Positions 8,559-18,573 of a stretch of DNA of 51,670 bases are shown piece after piece; the first letter of the stretch is position 1, and every line of letters starts with the position of its first letter. The stretch is from Planctomycetota bacterium (lineage in GTDB: Bacteria > Planctomycetota > Planctomycetia > Gemmatales > Gemmataceae), in NCBI GenBank assembly GCA_016872605.1, contig VGZI01000021.1, positions 1 through 51,670 of the forward strand, in the 5' to 3' direction. The notes under the pieces are model-generated. The model ran no database searches, was not told the origin of the DNA, and saw only the letters and a program-made list of their open reading frames with translations. Position numbers and translations under genes: made by a program.

Positions 8559-8586
8559 ATCGTAAACTTTACGATAATCGGGTCAA
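8559..8586 (-). promoter_or_regulatory. Promoter and palindromic operator candidate for the 6579-8549 membrane protein gene
   Basis: On the - strand, TTGACC (complement of 8581-8586) and TACGAT (complement of 8559-8564) are 16 nt apart, 5/6 and 4/6 matches to sigma70 boxes. A perfect 17-nt palindrome, ATCGTAAACTTTACGAT (8559-8575), covers the -10 box and most of the spacer, exactly where a repressor would block polymerase. The -10 box lies only about 9 nt from the ATG at 8549, so this transcript would be nearly leaderless; alternatively the palindrome acts in the 5' leader of a promoter further up. Confidence 0.45.
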
Positions 8587-8618
8587 TATCAGGAAGTCTC
8601 ACGCAGGGTATGCCATGC

Positions 8619-8775
8619 CTCCCGATTTTGGAATCGGGAGTATTGAACCACGGCGAGCACGGGAAACGCGGGGCCAATGCAGAGTGGAAAAATGACTTTG
8701 ATCTGAATACTGGGTTCCCCAAGTCGCTCATTCCTCCTGATGCTTCCCCGTGTCCCCATGTTCCCCGTGGTTCAA
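8619..8775. repeat. Hairpin plus inverted pair of NHGEHG-type repeat arms
   Basis: CTCCCGATT (8619-8627) and AATCGGGAG (8632-8640) make a perfect 9-bp hairpin. Next to it, 8643-8673 (starting TTGAACCACGG) and 8746-8775 (ending CCGTGGTTCAA) form imperfect long inverted arms about 70 nt apart. Translation of the arms gives NHGEHG, the signature of a dispersed repeat common in planctomycetes. The block fills the divergent gap between the membrane-protein and ABC-exporter genes. Confidence 0.65.
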
Positions 8776-8829
8776 CTCCGCCAAGATAGACGAGACAGGC
8801 AAGCTGCGTGTTCCTACGAAAGTAACATC

Positions 8830-9648
8830 ATGACTCTCGCTATCGAAACCCAACAGCTCACGCGTTACTTCGACGAATTCTGCGCCGTCGCCGGAATCGA
8901 CCTCAAAGTCGAACGCGGCACGTTCTACGGTTTTCTCGGTCCCAACGGCGCCGGCAAGTCGACGACTATCAAGATGCTCACCGGCCTGCTCGCTCCCAGC
9001 GCCGGCCACATGTGGGTTCTCGGCAAAGACATGACCGACCCTGCCGAGGCCATCGAAGCCAAAGCGAAGGTCGGCGTCATTCCGGAAGATCTGGCGCTGT
9101 TTGAGAACCTGACTGCCCGAGAATACCTCACGTTCGTCGGCCGCATGTACCTGCTCGAGCGCGACACGATTCGCAGCCGTATCGACGAACTGTTGCCGTT
9201 GCTTGGGCTCCAGGACGACGAGACGAAGTACACGCTGGAATACTCGCACGGGATGAAGAAAAAGCTCGCGTTGGCGGCGGCGGTGTTGCCCAATCCCGAT
9301 CTGCTGTTTCTCGACGAGCCGTTCGAAGGCGTCGACGCCGTCACATCGCGTGTTATCCGCGATCTCTTGGCCAGCTATGTCGCACGTGGTTCGACGGTGT
9401 TTCTGACGTCGCACGTGCTCGAAATCGTCGAAAAGCTGTGCACGCATGTCGGCATCATCGTCAAAGGCCGGCTGGTCGAGCAAGCGTCGCTCGATGAGAT
9501 TCGCCAGGGAAGCACACTGGAAGCGCGCTTTCTGGAAAAGGCAGGGGCCGACGCCGAGCCAATTCAAAAGCTCAAATGGCTCGAGGAGGGAGCCTCCTCC
9601 CAGGCTGAGCCTGGGATGGAAGGCGGGCGTCAGGAGGGAACGCCGTGA
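8830..9648 (+). CDS. ABC transporter ATP-binding protein (ABC-2/exporter type)
   Basis: A 272-aa nucleotide-binding subunit that would energise the permease encoded next. Walker A GPNGAGKST (37-45), Q-loop region VGVIPED (81-87), signature YSHGMKKK (138-145, the YSxGM variant typical of ABC-2 systems), Walker B LLFLDEP (158-164) and the switch His195 in TSHVLE are all present. ATG 8830 starts immediately before the conserved ABC strand; an in-frame ATG at 8740 lies inside repeat sequence. The last 15 or so residues (EEGASSQAEPGMEGG) come from a small dispersed repeat at 9583-9616 and are probably not functional. GTG/TGA overlap with the permease indicates coupled translation. Substrate unknown. 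Confidence 0.93.
   Translation: MTLAIETQQLTRYFDEFCAVAGIDLKVERGTFYGFLGPNGAGKSTTIKMLTGLLAPSAGHMWVLGKDMTDPAEAIEAKAKVGVIPEDLALFENLTAREYLTFVGRMYLLERDTIRSRIDELLPLLGLQDDETKYTLEYSHGMKKKLALAAAVLPNPDLLFLDEPFEGVDAVTSRVIRDLLASYVARGSTVFLTSHVLEIVEKLCTHVGIIVKGRLVEQASLDEIRQGSTLEARFLEKAGADAEPIQKLKWLEEGASSQAEPGMEGGRQEGTP
9583..9616. repeat. Short dispersed repeat inside the 3' end of the ABC ATPase gene
   Basis: GAGGAGGG followed by AGCCTCCTCC, then CCCAGGC (9599-9605) and GCCTGGG (9609-9615) around TGA, forms two tiny palindromes read in frame as EEGASSQAEPGME. The composition is unlike the preceding ATPase sequence, consistent with a repeat inserted at the end of the gene. Confidence 0.55.
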
Positions 9649-11483
9649 ATTGGCAGCACTTCCTCACCTTCCTTTGGCTGCGTTGGCGGCTCTTCGCCAA
9701 TCAGCTCACGCGCGGCGGCATCGTCGGGCAGATCATTCTTGGCATCGGCGTCGTGTCCGTCGGTCTGTTGACAATCACCCTGATCGTGACCTCGTGTCTG
9801 CTCGGCTACTTCATCCTGCCCGAACAACAACCGATCGTGATTCTGCTCGTGTGGGATGGGATCGTGCTGGGCTTTTTGATGTCGTGGATCATCGGTCTTG
9901 TCGCGGAGTTGCAACGGGCCGAGGCGCTCTCGCTGGAGAAATTTCTCCATCTGCCGGTGTCGCTCTCGAGCGTGTTCGTGCTGAACTATTTGAGCTCGCT
10001 TTTCTGTCTGACGATCGTTCTGTTCGTGCCGGCCATGATCGGCATGTCCATCGGGCTCGTGTTCGGCAAGAGCTGGATGCTGGCTTTGCAAGTGCCGCTG
10101 GCCTTGTCGTTCGTCTTCATGATCACGGCCCTGAGCTATCAGTTCCAGGGCTGGGTGGCGTCTTTGAAGATGGATGAGCGCCGGCGGCGGACGATCATCG
10201 TCGTGGTGACGATCGTGTTCATTCTGATCTTTCAGTTGCCGAACCTGATTAATATCTATCAGCCATGGAGAATCGACGACGAACACAAGAGCGATGTCAC
10301 CAAACAGCTAGCCGAATTGAAACGCGCGGAGACGGACAAGGAGATAACGCCGGAGGAATACAAAAAGCGCGTCAGCGACCTTCTGCATGCCGAGAAGGAT
10401 CGCAACGAGAGTTGGATGCGCTGGGCGCAGGACACGGCCTGGCTGGCAAACATGGTGCTGCCGATCGGCTGGTTGCCCTGGGGGTCGGCGGCGGCGATGG
10501 AAGGCAACCCATGGCCGGGGCTCGGCGCTTTGGCCCTTTTCACGCTGGTAGGCGTCGGCAGTCTGTGGCGGTCCTACTGCACGACGCTGCTGATGTACAC
10601 CGGCGGGTATTCCGCCGGCGGCGCGGCCCTGCCTACGCCAACCGAGCCAGCGACGCCGGCGGAGAAAACCGAGCCGGCCGATCTCATCCCGTACTTTTTG
10701 GAGCGAACGATCCCCGGCGTCTCGGAGCAGGCGGCCGTGATCGGCTTGGCTGGCCTGCGCTCGCTGTTGCGAGCGCCGGAAGTCAAGATGGTGCTTTTGT
10801 CGCCCATCATCATGCTCGTCCTCTTCGGCGGCTTGCTGTTTCGTGGCGGAACGGACATTCCTCAGCCGCTCCGCCCGCTCATCATCTACGGGGCGATGGC
10901 GATGACACTGTTCACGCTGGGCCAGATCGGGGGCAACCAGTTCGGCTTCGACCGAGCGGCCTTCCGCATCTTTGTCCTCAGCCCGGCGCCGCGCCAGGAC
11001 ATCCTTCTCGGCAAGAATCTCGCGCTGGCGCCGATCGTCTTCGGTTTGACGCTGCCGGTCGTGGCGATCGTCACTATCCTCGTGCCCCCACGAATCGATC
11101 ATTTGCTGGCGTTGCCGATGCAGGCGATGTCAATGTACCTCATCTGGTGCATCGTTCAGAATTTTCTCTCCATCGTCGCGCCGATGCCTGTCGCAACGGG
11201 ATCGCTGAAGCCGTTGAGTCCGCGGTATCTGCCGATGCTGATGCACCTGGCCGCGACGTTGACGATGCCGATCGCATTGTCGCCGACGCTTCTGCCCTGG
11301 GGCGTCGAAGCCGGTCTGGTTTGGCTGGGGTGGACGGGCGGATTCCCAATTGCCTTACTGCTGACGGCACTCGTTTGTGGCGCCGTGATCGTGCTGTACC
11401 GCATCATGCTGGCCTGGGAGGGCGATCTGTTGCAGCGGAACGAGCAGGCCATTCTCGAAGCGGTCGTGGCCAAGGCGGAGTGA
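9645..11483 (+). CDS. ABC transporter permease (ABC-2-like membrane subunit)
   Basis: A 612-aa integral membrane partner of the preceding ATPase. Hydrophobic segments occur at about 25-60, 65-90, 115-135, 140-168 and 183-203. A charged loop of roughly 60 residues follows (DDEHKSDVTKQLAELKRAE), then a second bundle of helices from about 265 to the C-terminus, including IMLVLFGGLLFRGG and a VAIVTILVPP stretch. The bipartite layout fits long ABC-2 permeases. The start is GTG 9645, overlapping the ATPase stop as GTGA, with a CAGGAGGG ribosome site about 10 nt upstream. No domain shows what is exported. Confidence 0.85.
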   Translation: MNWQHFLTFLWLRWRLFANQLTRGGIVGQIILGIGVVSVGLLTITLIVTSCLLGYFILPEQQPIVILLVWDGIVLGFLMSWIIGLVAELQRAEALSLEKFLHLPVSLSSVFVLNYLSSLFCLTIVLFVPAMIGMSIGLVFGKSWMLALQVPLALSFVFMITALSYQFQGWVASLKMDERRRRTIIVVVTIVFILIFQLPNLINIYQPWRIDDEHKSDVTKQLAELKRAETDKEITPEEYKKRVSDLLHAEKDRNESWMRWAQDTAWLANMVLPIGWLPWGSAAAMEGNPWPGLGALALFTLVGVGSLWRSYCTTLLMYTGGYSAGGAALPTPTEPATPAEKTEPADLIPYFLERTIPGVSEQAAVIGLAGLRSLLRAPEVKMVLLSPIIMLVLFGGLLFRGGTDIPQPLRPLIIYGAMAMTLFTLGQIGGNQFGFDRAAFRIFVLSPAPRQDILLGKNLALAPIVFGLTLPVVAIVTILVPPRIDHLLALPMQAMSMYLIWCIVQNFLSIVAPMPVATGSLKPLSPRYLPMLMHLAATLTMPIALSPTLLPWGVEAGLVWLGWTGGFPIALLLTALVCGAVIVLYRIMLAWEGDLLQRNEQAILEAVVAKAE

Positions 11484-11494
11484 GGATTTGTCCC

Positions 11495-11611
11495 CGTTTA
11501 GCGCTCGCAGCATCACACGCGTTCGCGTGGCGGATTCGAACGCTAAACGAATACACTGGGGCCCGAGTGACGCCCTACGAACCCGTGTGATACTTCGGGC
11601 GCTAAACGAAG
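11495..11611. repeat. CTAAACGAA-type dispersed repeat upstream of dnaG
   Basis: CGTTTAGCGCTCG (11495-11507) is followed by the inverted CGAACGCTAAACGA (11537-11550) and by a third inverted unit, GGGCGCTAAACGAAG, at 11597-11611. The same core occurs downstream of rpoD (15712-15759), so copies bracket the dnaG-rpoD operon. The rest of the 380-nt gap (11484-11863) holds the dnaG promoter and no gene. Confidence 0.6.
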
Positions 11612-11648
11612 AAAAACCAGCACTACCCGCACAACCTGCATGCAACCC

Positions 11649-11677
11649 TTGACTGGTTTTTCTGGTCCATCTATAAT
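11649..11677 (+). promoter_or_regulatory. Sigma70-type promoter of the dnaG-rpoD operon
   Basis: TTGACT (11649-11654), a 17-nt spacer and a perfect TATAAT (11672-11677). This is the best housekeeping promoter I found in the window. Transcription would start near 11684, giving a leader of about 180 nt before GTG 11864. As it precedes the gene for the main sigma factor, autoregulation by RpoD is expected. Confidence 0.75.
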
Positions 11678-11863
11678 CCACGAAGGTTTCGTTTAACCGA
11701 ATTGCGCGACTTCGGGTTGCGGCAACGAGATTACGAAATCGACAGGATGCAGGCGGCCCGTCCAAGTTTGGAATTGTGACGGTTATGCCAAGGAGTGTCT
11801 TTCGTCAGGAGCCCGTATCAAACGAGTTGATGCGGAACACTAGCCACGGAAGGGAAACCCGAA

Positions 11864-13846
11864 GTGCTCGCTCCACGTGCCAAAATTGGGAACGCGACGG
11901 ATGCGCGACACGTCGCTGATGCGAGACCGGTGCGAAGGCCAAGCGCACACGTCGCAGACATACCCCCCACGTGTTCCTTGAATGACGATCGCACAGCCCT
12001 GCGCGAACGGATCAGAGAAGCGAACGATATCGTCGATGTCGTCGGCACCTATCTTACGCTGCGCCAGGCCGGGCCCACCTACAAGGCGCTCTGTCCCTTC
12101 CACGACGACAAGCACCCCTCCCTCGACGTCGACCCGCGCCGCCAACGCTTCAAATGCTGGGCGTGTGGCAAATCTGGCGATGTTTTCAACTTCGTCCAAG
12201 AGATGGATCATGTCACCTTTCCCGAAGCGCTCGAAACTCTCGCACGCCGCGCCGGCATTTCTTTAGAAAAAAATCAAAAAATCTCTACCGGCCCCAGCAA
12301 GGCGGGTATGCTTGACGTGATGAAATGGGCTGCGGCGTTGTATCAACGCTGCCTGCTCGAGCACCCGCAAGCCGACCTGGCGCGAAAATACCTCGGCGAA
12401 CGCAAGCTGTCGGGCGAAACCGTCCGCAAGTTCGGCCTGGGATTCGCGCCGGACTCGTGGGAATGGCTGGTGGGCGAGGCGGCAAACGCCCGGATCTCGG
12501 CTGAGCTCTTGGAACAGGTCGGCCTGATCGCCAAACGGAACGAAGGGAAGGGCTACTACGACCGGTTTCGCGATCGGGTCATGTTCCCGATTCGCGATAT
12601 TCAGGGCCGCACTGTCGGCTTCGGCGGGCGCATTCTTCCTTCATCTCCGGTATCGGCAGATCGACCCCAGCCGAAATACTATAATTCGGCGGAAACGTCA
12701 TTATTTTCCAAGAGCGATCAGCTATATGGCATCGACGCGGCCAAGCAGGCGGCGACCAAGGCCGGGTACTTGGCAATCGTCGAAGGATACACCGACGTCC
12801 TGATGGCGCACCAGCATGGCATTTGCCAGGTAGTCGCCACGATGGGGACGGCGCTCAACGAACGGCACATCAAGCAGCTACGGCGCGTGGTGCCGCGCGT
12901 TGTTTTGGTTTTTGATGCGGACGCCGGCGGCGACGCCGGTGTGGATCGCGCGCTGGAGGTCTTCGTCAAGCACGACCTGGACCTGCGCATCGCGACGTTG
13001 CCGGACGGTCTCGATCCGTGCGACCTATTGGTAGCGAGAGGCCCCGAGCCTTTCCGCCAGGCCCTGGATGGGGCGATCGACGTGTTCGAGCACAAGCTGG
13101 CAAGTGCCTGGGCCAAGCATGCATCGCGTGGCGTCGACGGACAACGTCAAGCCGCCGAGGAGATGCTGGCTATCCTGGCGCAATCGCCCGATGAGCGCTC
13201 CGTAAAGCTGGCGCTCATGGTGAATCGCATCGCCCAACGTTTGTTAATCAAGGAGGAACTCGTATGGCTGCGTTTGAAGGAACTACGCGCAAGACGAAAC
13301 GACGGGCGAGCCGGGAGCGACCGGACTGCCCCAACCGAGGAGCGGAACCCCGCTGCGGACGCCGACCAGTGCGAGGCGCCTGCCATCAAGGCCGGCCCAG
13401 CCCCGCGGCATGAACTCGAACTCTTGGAGATGCTCTTGGCCGAGCCCGCTTTCGTGGCTCGCGCCGCCGGTGAGATTGTGCTCGACGAACTGGTAAACCC
13501 AGGTCTCCGTGCCGTGATCGAGGCGCTCTACCGCCTCCACGCCGAGGGACAACCTCCTGACCTGGACCACTTGCTCGAACGCATCAACAGCGAACCGGTT
13601 CGGCGCCGCATCCACGACGTGCATCAATCGGGTCTTGACTGCCCCGATCGGCCTGGCACATTCCAAAAAGTTCTCGAGCGGTTTCGCGATCGCCGGTTGC
13701 AAAAGCGCAAGCAAGCGCTCATTAACGAAATCAAGGATGCCCGCGACGAAGCGACAAGGCAGGCTTTGTGGCGGGAATTGAACGAACTCAATACCAGGAG
13801 CCAGGAGTCAGGAGTCAGGAATCAGGAACCAGAAGTCAGTAGTTAG
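11864..13846 (+). CDS. dnaG: DNA primase
   Basis: Synthesises RNA primers at the replication fork with DnaB helicase. The CHC2 zinc finger is C77-x2-H80 ... C98-x2-C101 (ALCPFHDDKHPS, FKCWACGKSGD). The TOPRIM catalytic core has AIVEGYTDVL (Glu307) and VLVFDADAGGD (350-357, metal-binding aspartates). A C-terminal helicase-binding-like helical region covers about 505-640. Of the possible starts I chose GTG 11864 because GGAAGGG lies 9 nt upstream; this gives a 38-residue extension over typical DnaG. TTG 11978, without a ribosome site, would give the usual length. The last 16 or so residues (RSQESGVRNQEPEVSS) are encoded by dispersed repeat (13795 onward) and probably replaced the original terminus. 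Forms an operon with rpoD, the conserved macromolecular-synthesis pair. Confidence 0.95.
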   Translation: MLAPRAKIGNATDARHVADARPVRRPSAHVADIPPTCSLNDDRTALRERIREANDIVDVVGTYLTLRQAGPTYKALCPFHDDKHPSLDVDPRRQRFKCWACGKSGDVFNFVQEMDHVTFPEALETLARRAGISLEKNQKISTGPSKAGMLDVMKWAAALYQRCLLEHPQADLARKYLGERKLSGETVRKFGLGFAPDSWEWLVGEAANARISAELLEQVGLIAKRNEGKGYYDRFRDRVMFPIRDIQGRTVGFGGRILPSSPVSADRPQPKYYNSAETSLFSKSDQLYGIDAAKQAATKAGYLAIVEGYTDVLMAHQHGICQVVATMGTALNERHIKQLRRVVPRVVLVFDADAGGDAGVDRALEVFVKHDLDLRIATLPDGLDPCDLLVARGPEPFRQALDGAIDVFEHKLASAWAKHASRGVDGQRQAAEEMLAILAQSPDERSVKLALMVNRIAQRLLIKEELVWLRLKELRARRNDGRAGSDRTAPTEERNPAADADQCEAPAIKAGPAPRHELELLEMLLAEPAFVARAAGEIVLDELVNPGLRAVIEALYRLHAEGQPPDLDHLLERINSEPVRRRIHDVHQSGLDCPDRPGTFQKVLERFRDRRLQKRKQALINEIKDARDEATRQALWRELNELNTRSQESGVRNQEPEVSS

Positions 13847-13940
13847 ACGTCGGCCGCGGTCGACAACAGGGTCGTTCCAAGCCCTGCCGACCTCCGACTT
13901 CTGATATCTGACTCCTGACCCCTGATCCCTGACTCCTGAC
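13795..13940. repeat. CAGGAGTCAGG dispersed repeat with inverted arms, between dnaG and rpoD
   Basis: The left arm (13795-13842) is built of AGGAGTCAGGA-like units and the right arm (13896-13940) of the complementary units (CTGACTCCTGAC), with a 50-nt centre. The RNA could fold into a long imperfect hairpin in the dnaG-rpoD spacer. Related copies are at 16483-16593 and, as a single arm, 17854-17894. The left arm is translated as the end of DnaG. Confidence 0.8.
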
Positions 13941-13954
13941 CTAGGAGATATTGC

Positions 13955-15649
<1,695 letters not shown>

Positions 15650-15656
15650 CCTTCGA

Positions 15657-15690
15657 ATCGCCGGTCCAAGTGACCGGCGATTTTTTTTTC
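15657..15690 (+). terminator. Rho-independent terminator of the dnaG-rpoD operon
   Basis: ATCGCCGGTC (15657-15666) pairs with GACCGGCGAT (15672-15681) across a 5-nt loop, followed directly by a run of nine T. It starts 8 nt after the rpoD stop codon and has the textbook shape. Confidence 0.92.
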
Positions 15691-15711
15691 GATAGAATGA
15701 CGGTTCCGCGT

Positions 15712-15759
15712 GAATTCGTTCAGCGTTCGCGCGGCGCCGAGCGAACGCTAAACGAATTC
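15712..15759. repeat. 19-bp palindrome of the CTAAACGAA repeat family
   Basis: GAATTCGTTCAGCGTTCGC (15712-15730) pairs with 15741-15759 with one mismatch around a 10-nt loop. It shares the GAACGCTAAACGAA core with the repeats at 11495-11611. It ends 19 nt before the next gene, so it could also act as an operator or leader hairpin. Confidence 0.65.
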
Positions 15760-15778
15760 CGGAGTTGAGGTTCCCGCC

Positions 15779-16480
15779 ATGCCTGGTCCTGCTGCCACGT
15801 TGAAAGAAATCCATCGCTTGCGCCGCTTCATCAAAGACCTCGACGCCAAGATCGAGCAAGCGCCCAAGCAACTGGCGATACAGCAAAAAAGACTCGCAAA
15901 CCAAGAGGAAACGTTCAAACAGGCCCAAGAACACGTCAAACAACTGAACCTCTCGATCCGCGAAAAAGAAGGAAACATCAAATCGGTCCAGGCTCAGATC
16001 CAGAAATACGAAAGGCAACTCGACGAGGCCGCCAGCAAAAAGGAATACGACACGCTGAAAGCCGAGATTGCGTCCGAACGTGGGCATATTACCAAGCATG
16101 AGGACGACATTTTGGCGATGATGGGGGAGATCGAAGAGAAGACGAAGCTGTTGCCCGAAGCGGAGAAAATCGTGCAGAAGGCACGCGCCGATTTCGCGCA
16201 GTTCGAGAAAGATCAAGCGGAACGCCTGCACCGATTTGACGCGGATCGGACGCGGTCGCGGGAGGAACTCAAGGCGGCTGAGGCGACGCTGCCGGCCGAC
16301 GTGCGCGCCCAGTACGATCGGCTCATCGCGGCGAAAGGGGACGAGGTGATCTCCGGCGTCAATGGCCGAACGTGTTCGGCATGTTACACGGAAATCACAC
16401 AGCAGATGATGAGCGAGTTAAGGCGCGAAATGTTCCTGATCTGCAAGAACTGTGGACGCATGTTGTACCAGGAAGGCTAG
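15779..16480 (+). CDS. Coiled-coil hairpin protein with C-terminal C4 zinc ribbon
   Basis: A 233-aa cytoplasmic protein. Residues about 5-185 are almost entirely heptad-rich coiled coil (many K/E/Q, few prolines). The C-terminus has a zinc ribbon with C199-x2-C202 (RTCSACYTE) and C222-x2-C225 (LICKNCGRML). This is the architecture of the zf-RING_7/CT398-like family, whose molecular role is poorly known; nucleic-acid or protein binding has been suggested. The start is ATG 15779 with TTGAGG 9 nt before it. It has its own upstream palindrome and lies after the rpoD terminator, so it is probably transcribed independently. Confidence 0.85.
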   Translation: MPGPAATLKEIHRLRRFIKDLDAKIEQAPKQLAIQQKRLANQEETFKQAQEHVKQLNLSIREKEGNIKSVQAQIQKYERQLDEAASKKEYDTLKAEIASERGHITKHEDDILAMMGEIEEKTKLLPEAEKIVQKARADFAQFEKDQAERLHRFDADRTRSREELKAAEATLPADVRAQYDRLIAAKGDEVISGVNGRTCSACYTEITQQMMSELRREMFLICKNCGRMLYQEG

Positions 16481-16482
16481 AG

Positions 16483-16593
16483 CCAGAGATCAGAAGTCAG
16501 AGATCAGAAGTCAGAAGTCGGAAGTCGGAAGTGAGAGGTCTGCGTTCTGAAAGCCCTGACCGCTGACTTCTGATCTCTGACTTCTGACCTCTG
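16483..16593. repeat. CAGAAGTCAG dispersed repeat with inverted arms, second copy
   Basis: The left arm (16483-16538) consists of AGATCAGAAGTCAG-like units. The right arm (16562-16593) is complementary (CTGACTTCTGATCTCTGA). It fills the whole gap between the zinc-ribbon gene and the secreted-protein cluster. Same family as 13795-13940, with a diverged unit. Confidence 0.8.
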
Positions 16594-16610
16594 GCAGCGA
16601 GGGTCGGCGA

Positions 16611-17852
16611 ATGCGGTGCGTGATCGCCGTCGCATGTCTTGTCATGTGGTTGCCTTTGTGGCGTGCCGAGGCGCAGCCGAAGGTCACATTGCCGATGCCG
16701 AAGCCAGGGCAGCTTGACGCGCTCGTACCGGTGATGGCGCATTCGGCTCGTGTCGTCACGGTTAGCGATACACACGGGCTGTTGGCGTTCGGGCACTGGA
16801 CGTCTTTCGCGGACGGCCAGGTGTCGCTCATCAGGCTCGACGCCAAGGGAACGCCGGCCGCCTCTGCAGTCTATCTCAAGCTGCCCAAGCCGGCGGGGTT
16901 GTTGAAGAACAAGAATTACGTCACCGGCATGGCATTTCACCCGAAGTTGCCGATCCTCTACGCCTGGCAAGATATCGACGGCCATTACACGAACCCGGTA
17001 CCCGCGACGACGCCAGCCGAGGTCAAGCAGTTCGATCATTTGTGCGTCTACAATTTGGCCAAGGATCCGCCGGAATTGATGGTCCACGTCTGCCGCGGCG
17101 ATGAGTTTCTTTTCGGTCAACAGGGCGGTGCGCTCGCGGTCGATCCGACGGGGAGCTACCTGTACGTTCCCAACCTGCGCGAGATCAAGAATGCGGGGAG
17201 TCTGCGGTTCGCCCGCTTCCCACTCGATGCCGATGGCTTGCCGATCATCGCGGAATCGAAGGACCCGGCGCCAGCGAGAATCAAGAAGATTGAGGAACTG
17301 AACACTGCGGAGAAATTCTCGCCGCCGCAGATCACGCCGATCGAATACGTGCATCTGTTCAATCTCAACGCGTACGGCAGCGGCCATTGTTTTGTGCCGA
17401 TCGGCAAAGACGCGGTGATTGCGGGGGGATATCAAGGCTTGATGACCTGGCGGCCCGATGACAAGCACGCGACGCTGCACGGTTTGCCGTTGCGCAACTC
17501 CGGACACGTACAGTTCGCGGTTCATCCGTCTCTGCCGGCGATCTTCGCGACGTCGCATTACTCACCGCAGAACTCGTTTTTTCGCGCCGAGCACATCGAC
17601 GGTTACTTGACGCTCTTGCCCAAGCAATACGTCATCGAAGGCAGCAAGCTGACCGGTCCGCCGGCCGTTTTTTCCAAGGCGAAAAAACTCGCCGTCGGCG
17701 GCGAGAACGCCCTGTACATCATCGATCTGGACGACCATGGATTTCCAACGGGTGTTCCGACGCGAGTTCTTGTGAATTGCCCGCAAGTACGGGCCATGGT
17801 GTATTCGGAACGATTCGAACGCGCGTATGTCGGAGTGGAGGTGAGCAAGTGA
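16611..17852 (+). CDS. Secreted beta-propeller-like protein, function unknown
   Basis: A 413-aa protein with a signal peptide (hydrophobic 4-17, probable cleavage near EAQ at 20-22). The mature part has repeated strands of the type VDPTGSYLYVPN and VTGMAFHPKLPILYAW, resembling YVTN/lactonase beta-propeller blades, so a six- or seven-bladed fold is likely. No catalytic motif is recognised. The ATG is preceded by GAGGGTCGGCG. It opens a run of five secreted-protein genes and overlaps the next by 4 nt (GTGA), so they are probably co-translated. Confidence 0.7.
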   Translation: MRCVIAVACLVMWLPLWRAEAQPKVTLPMPKPGQLDALVPVMAHSARVVTVSDTHGLLAFGHWTSFADGQVSLIRLDAKGTPAASAVYLKLPKPAGLLKNKNYVTGMAFHPKLPILYAWQDIDGHYTNPVPATTPAEVKQFDHLCVYNLAKDPPELMVHVCRGDEFLFGQQGGALAVDPTGSYLYVPNLREIKNAGSLRFARFPLDADGLPIIAESKDPAPARIKKIEELNTAEKFSPPQITPIEYVHLFNLNAYGSGHCFVPIGKDAVIAGGYQGLMTWRPDDKHATLHGLPLRNSGHVQFAVHPSLPAIFATSHYSPQNSFFRAEHIDGYLTLLPKQYVIEGSKLTGPPAVFSKAKKLAVGGENALYIIDLDDHGFPTGVPTRVLVNCPQVRAMVYSERFERAYVGVEVSK

Positions 17853-18544
17853 ACCAGGAGCCAGGGGTCAGGAGTCAGGGGTCAGGAATCCAGGCATGGC
17901 CGAACCTCGTGTTTGCCGCCTGCATCCTGATACCGATGCTTGCGTCACTGGCGTCGGCGCGGACGATCACGTTGACCGCGGATGATGCGGACGAGATGGC
18001 GTCGATTTCGCCGCTGGCGCCGCGGTTGAGCTGGGTGATGGGGCCGCAACCCGGCGTGTTCAACACGCAACCAACGTTGTACTGGGAATCGCGTATCGCC
18101 CTGTTGATGCGGTTCCCGATCACGGACCACGTTCCGAAAGGGCAGCGCGTTACAAAAGCCGAGTTGACGATCATTCCGAATTACGTCGCCGGCGCCGTCA
18201 ACATTCAGGTGCGTCGGCTGCTCGCCGAATGGGGAACCGGCGTGTGCCAGCAGTACCGCATGACCTATCCGAAAAAGGTGGAGTGGAATCAGCCGGGCGG
18301 CCGCGGCGCAGGGACGGATCGCACCGCCAAGGACACGGCGATGTTCAAGATCATCAAGGTCGGCGAGCATGCGGTCGACGTCACCGAGGACATAGAGCTC
18401 TGGTACACTGGCGGCGCCCCGAATCGTGGCTGGATCTTCACGCACGAACGAGACGTCGGCATCGCCTATTTCGCCTCGCCATACGCCCCGCAAACCGCCG
18501 GCGCAAAGACATGGAAGCTGCAGATTACGTTCGAACCGCAATGA
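17849..18544 (+). CDS. Secreted CBM96/DNRLRE-like domain protein
   Basis: A 231-aa protein starting at GTG 17849 (GTGA overlap, with GGAGGTGAG just upstream). The first 15 or so residues (NQEPGVRSQGSGIQ) are dispersed-repeat sequence, followed by a hydrophobic export segment at about 18-37. The mature part contains ESRIALLMRFPI, KGQRVTKAELTI and a late GWIFTHERDVGIAYFASPY, the strand pattern of the DNRLRE/CBM96 jelly-roll found in planctomycete surface proteins. Function is probably structural or carbohydrate binding, by family inference only. Sequence before GTG 17849 in this frame belongs to the upstream gene's region. Confidence 0.7.
   Translation: MNQEPGVRSQGSGIQAWPNLVFAACILIPMLASLASARTITLTADDADEMASISPLAPRLSWVMGPQPGVFNTQPTLYWESRIALLMRFPITDHVPKGQRVTKAELTIIPNYVAGAVNIQVRRLLAEWGTGVCQQYRMTYPKKVEWNQPGGRGAGTDRTAKDTAMFKIIKVGEHAVDVTEDIELWYTGGAPNRGWIFTHERDVGIAYFASPYAPQTAGAKTWKLQITFEPQ
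17854..17894. repeat. Single arm of the CAGGAGTCAGG dispersed repeat
   Basis: CAGGAGCCAGGGGTCAGGAG and related units at the very start of the CBM96-like gene, matching the left arm at 13795-13842. It supplies the first codons of the gene. Confidence 0.75.
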
Positions 18545-18573
18545 GTTGCTGATCAATTTCTTTGGCGAACGGC

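Noticed and set aside
9180..9260. Atypical ABC signature (YSHGMKKK in place of LSGGQ) as an inactive ATPase
   Set aside because: YSxGM variants are normal in ABC-2-type exporter ATPases; Walker A, Walker B and the switch His are intact.
10265..11590. 441-aa open frame overlapping the ABC permease in another frame
   Set aside because: It lacks hydrophobic segments or motifs, and the permease frame has coupled GTGA start and membrane helices.
13795..13940. Possible CRISPR array from regularly repeated GTCAGGA units
   Set aside because: Units are 8-10 nt, contiguous and variable, without equal-length spacers; inverted arms show it is a dispersed palindromic repeat.
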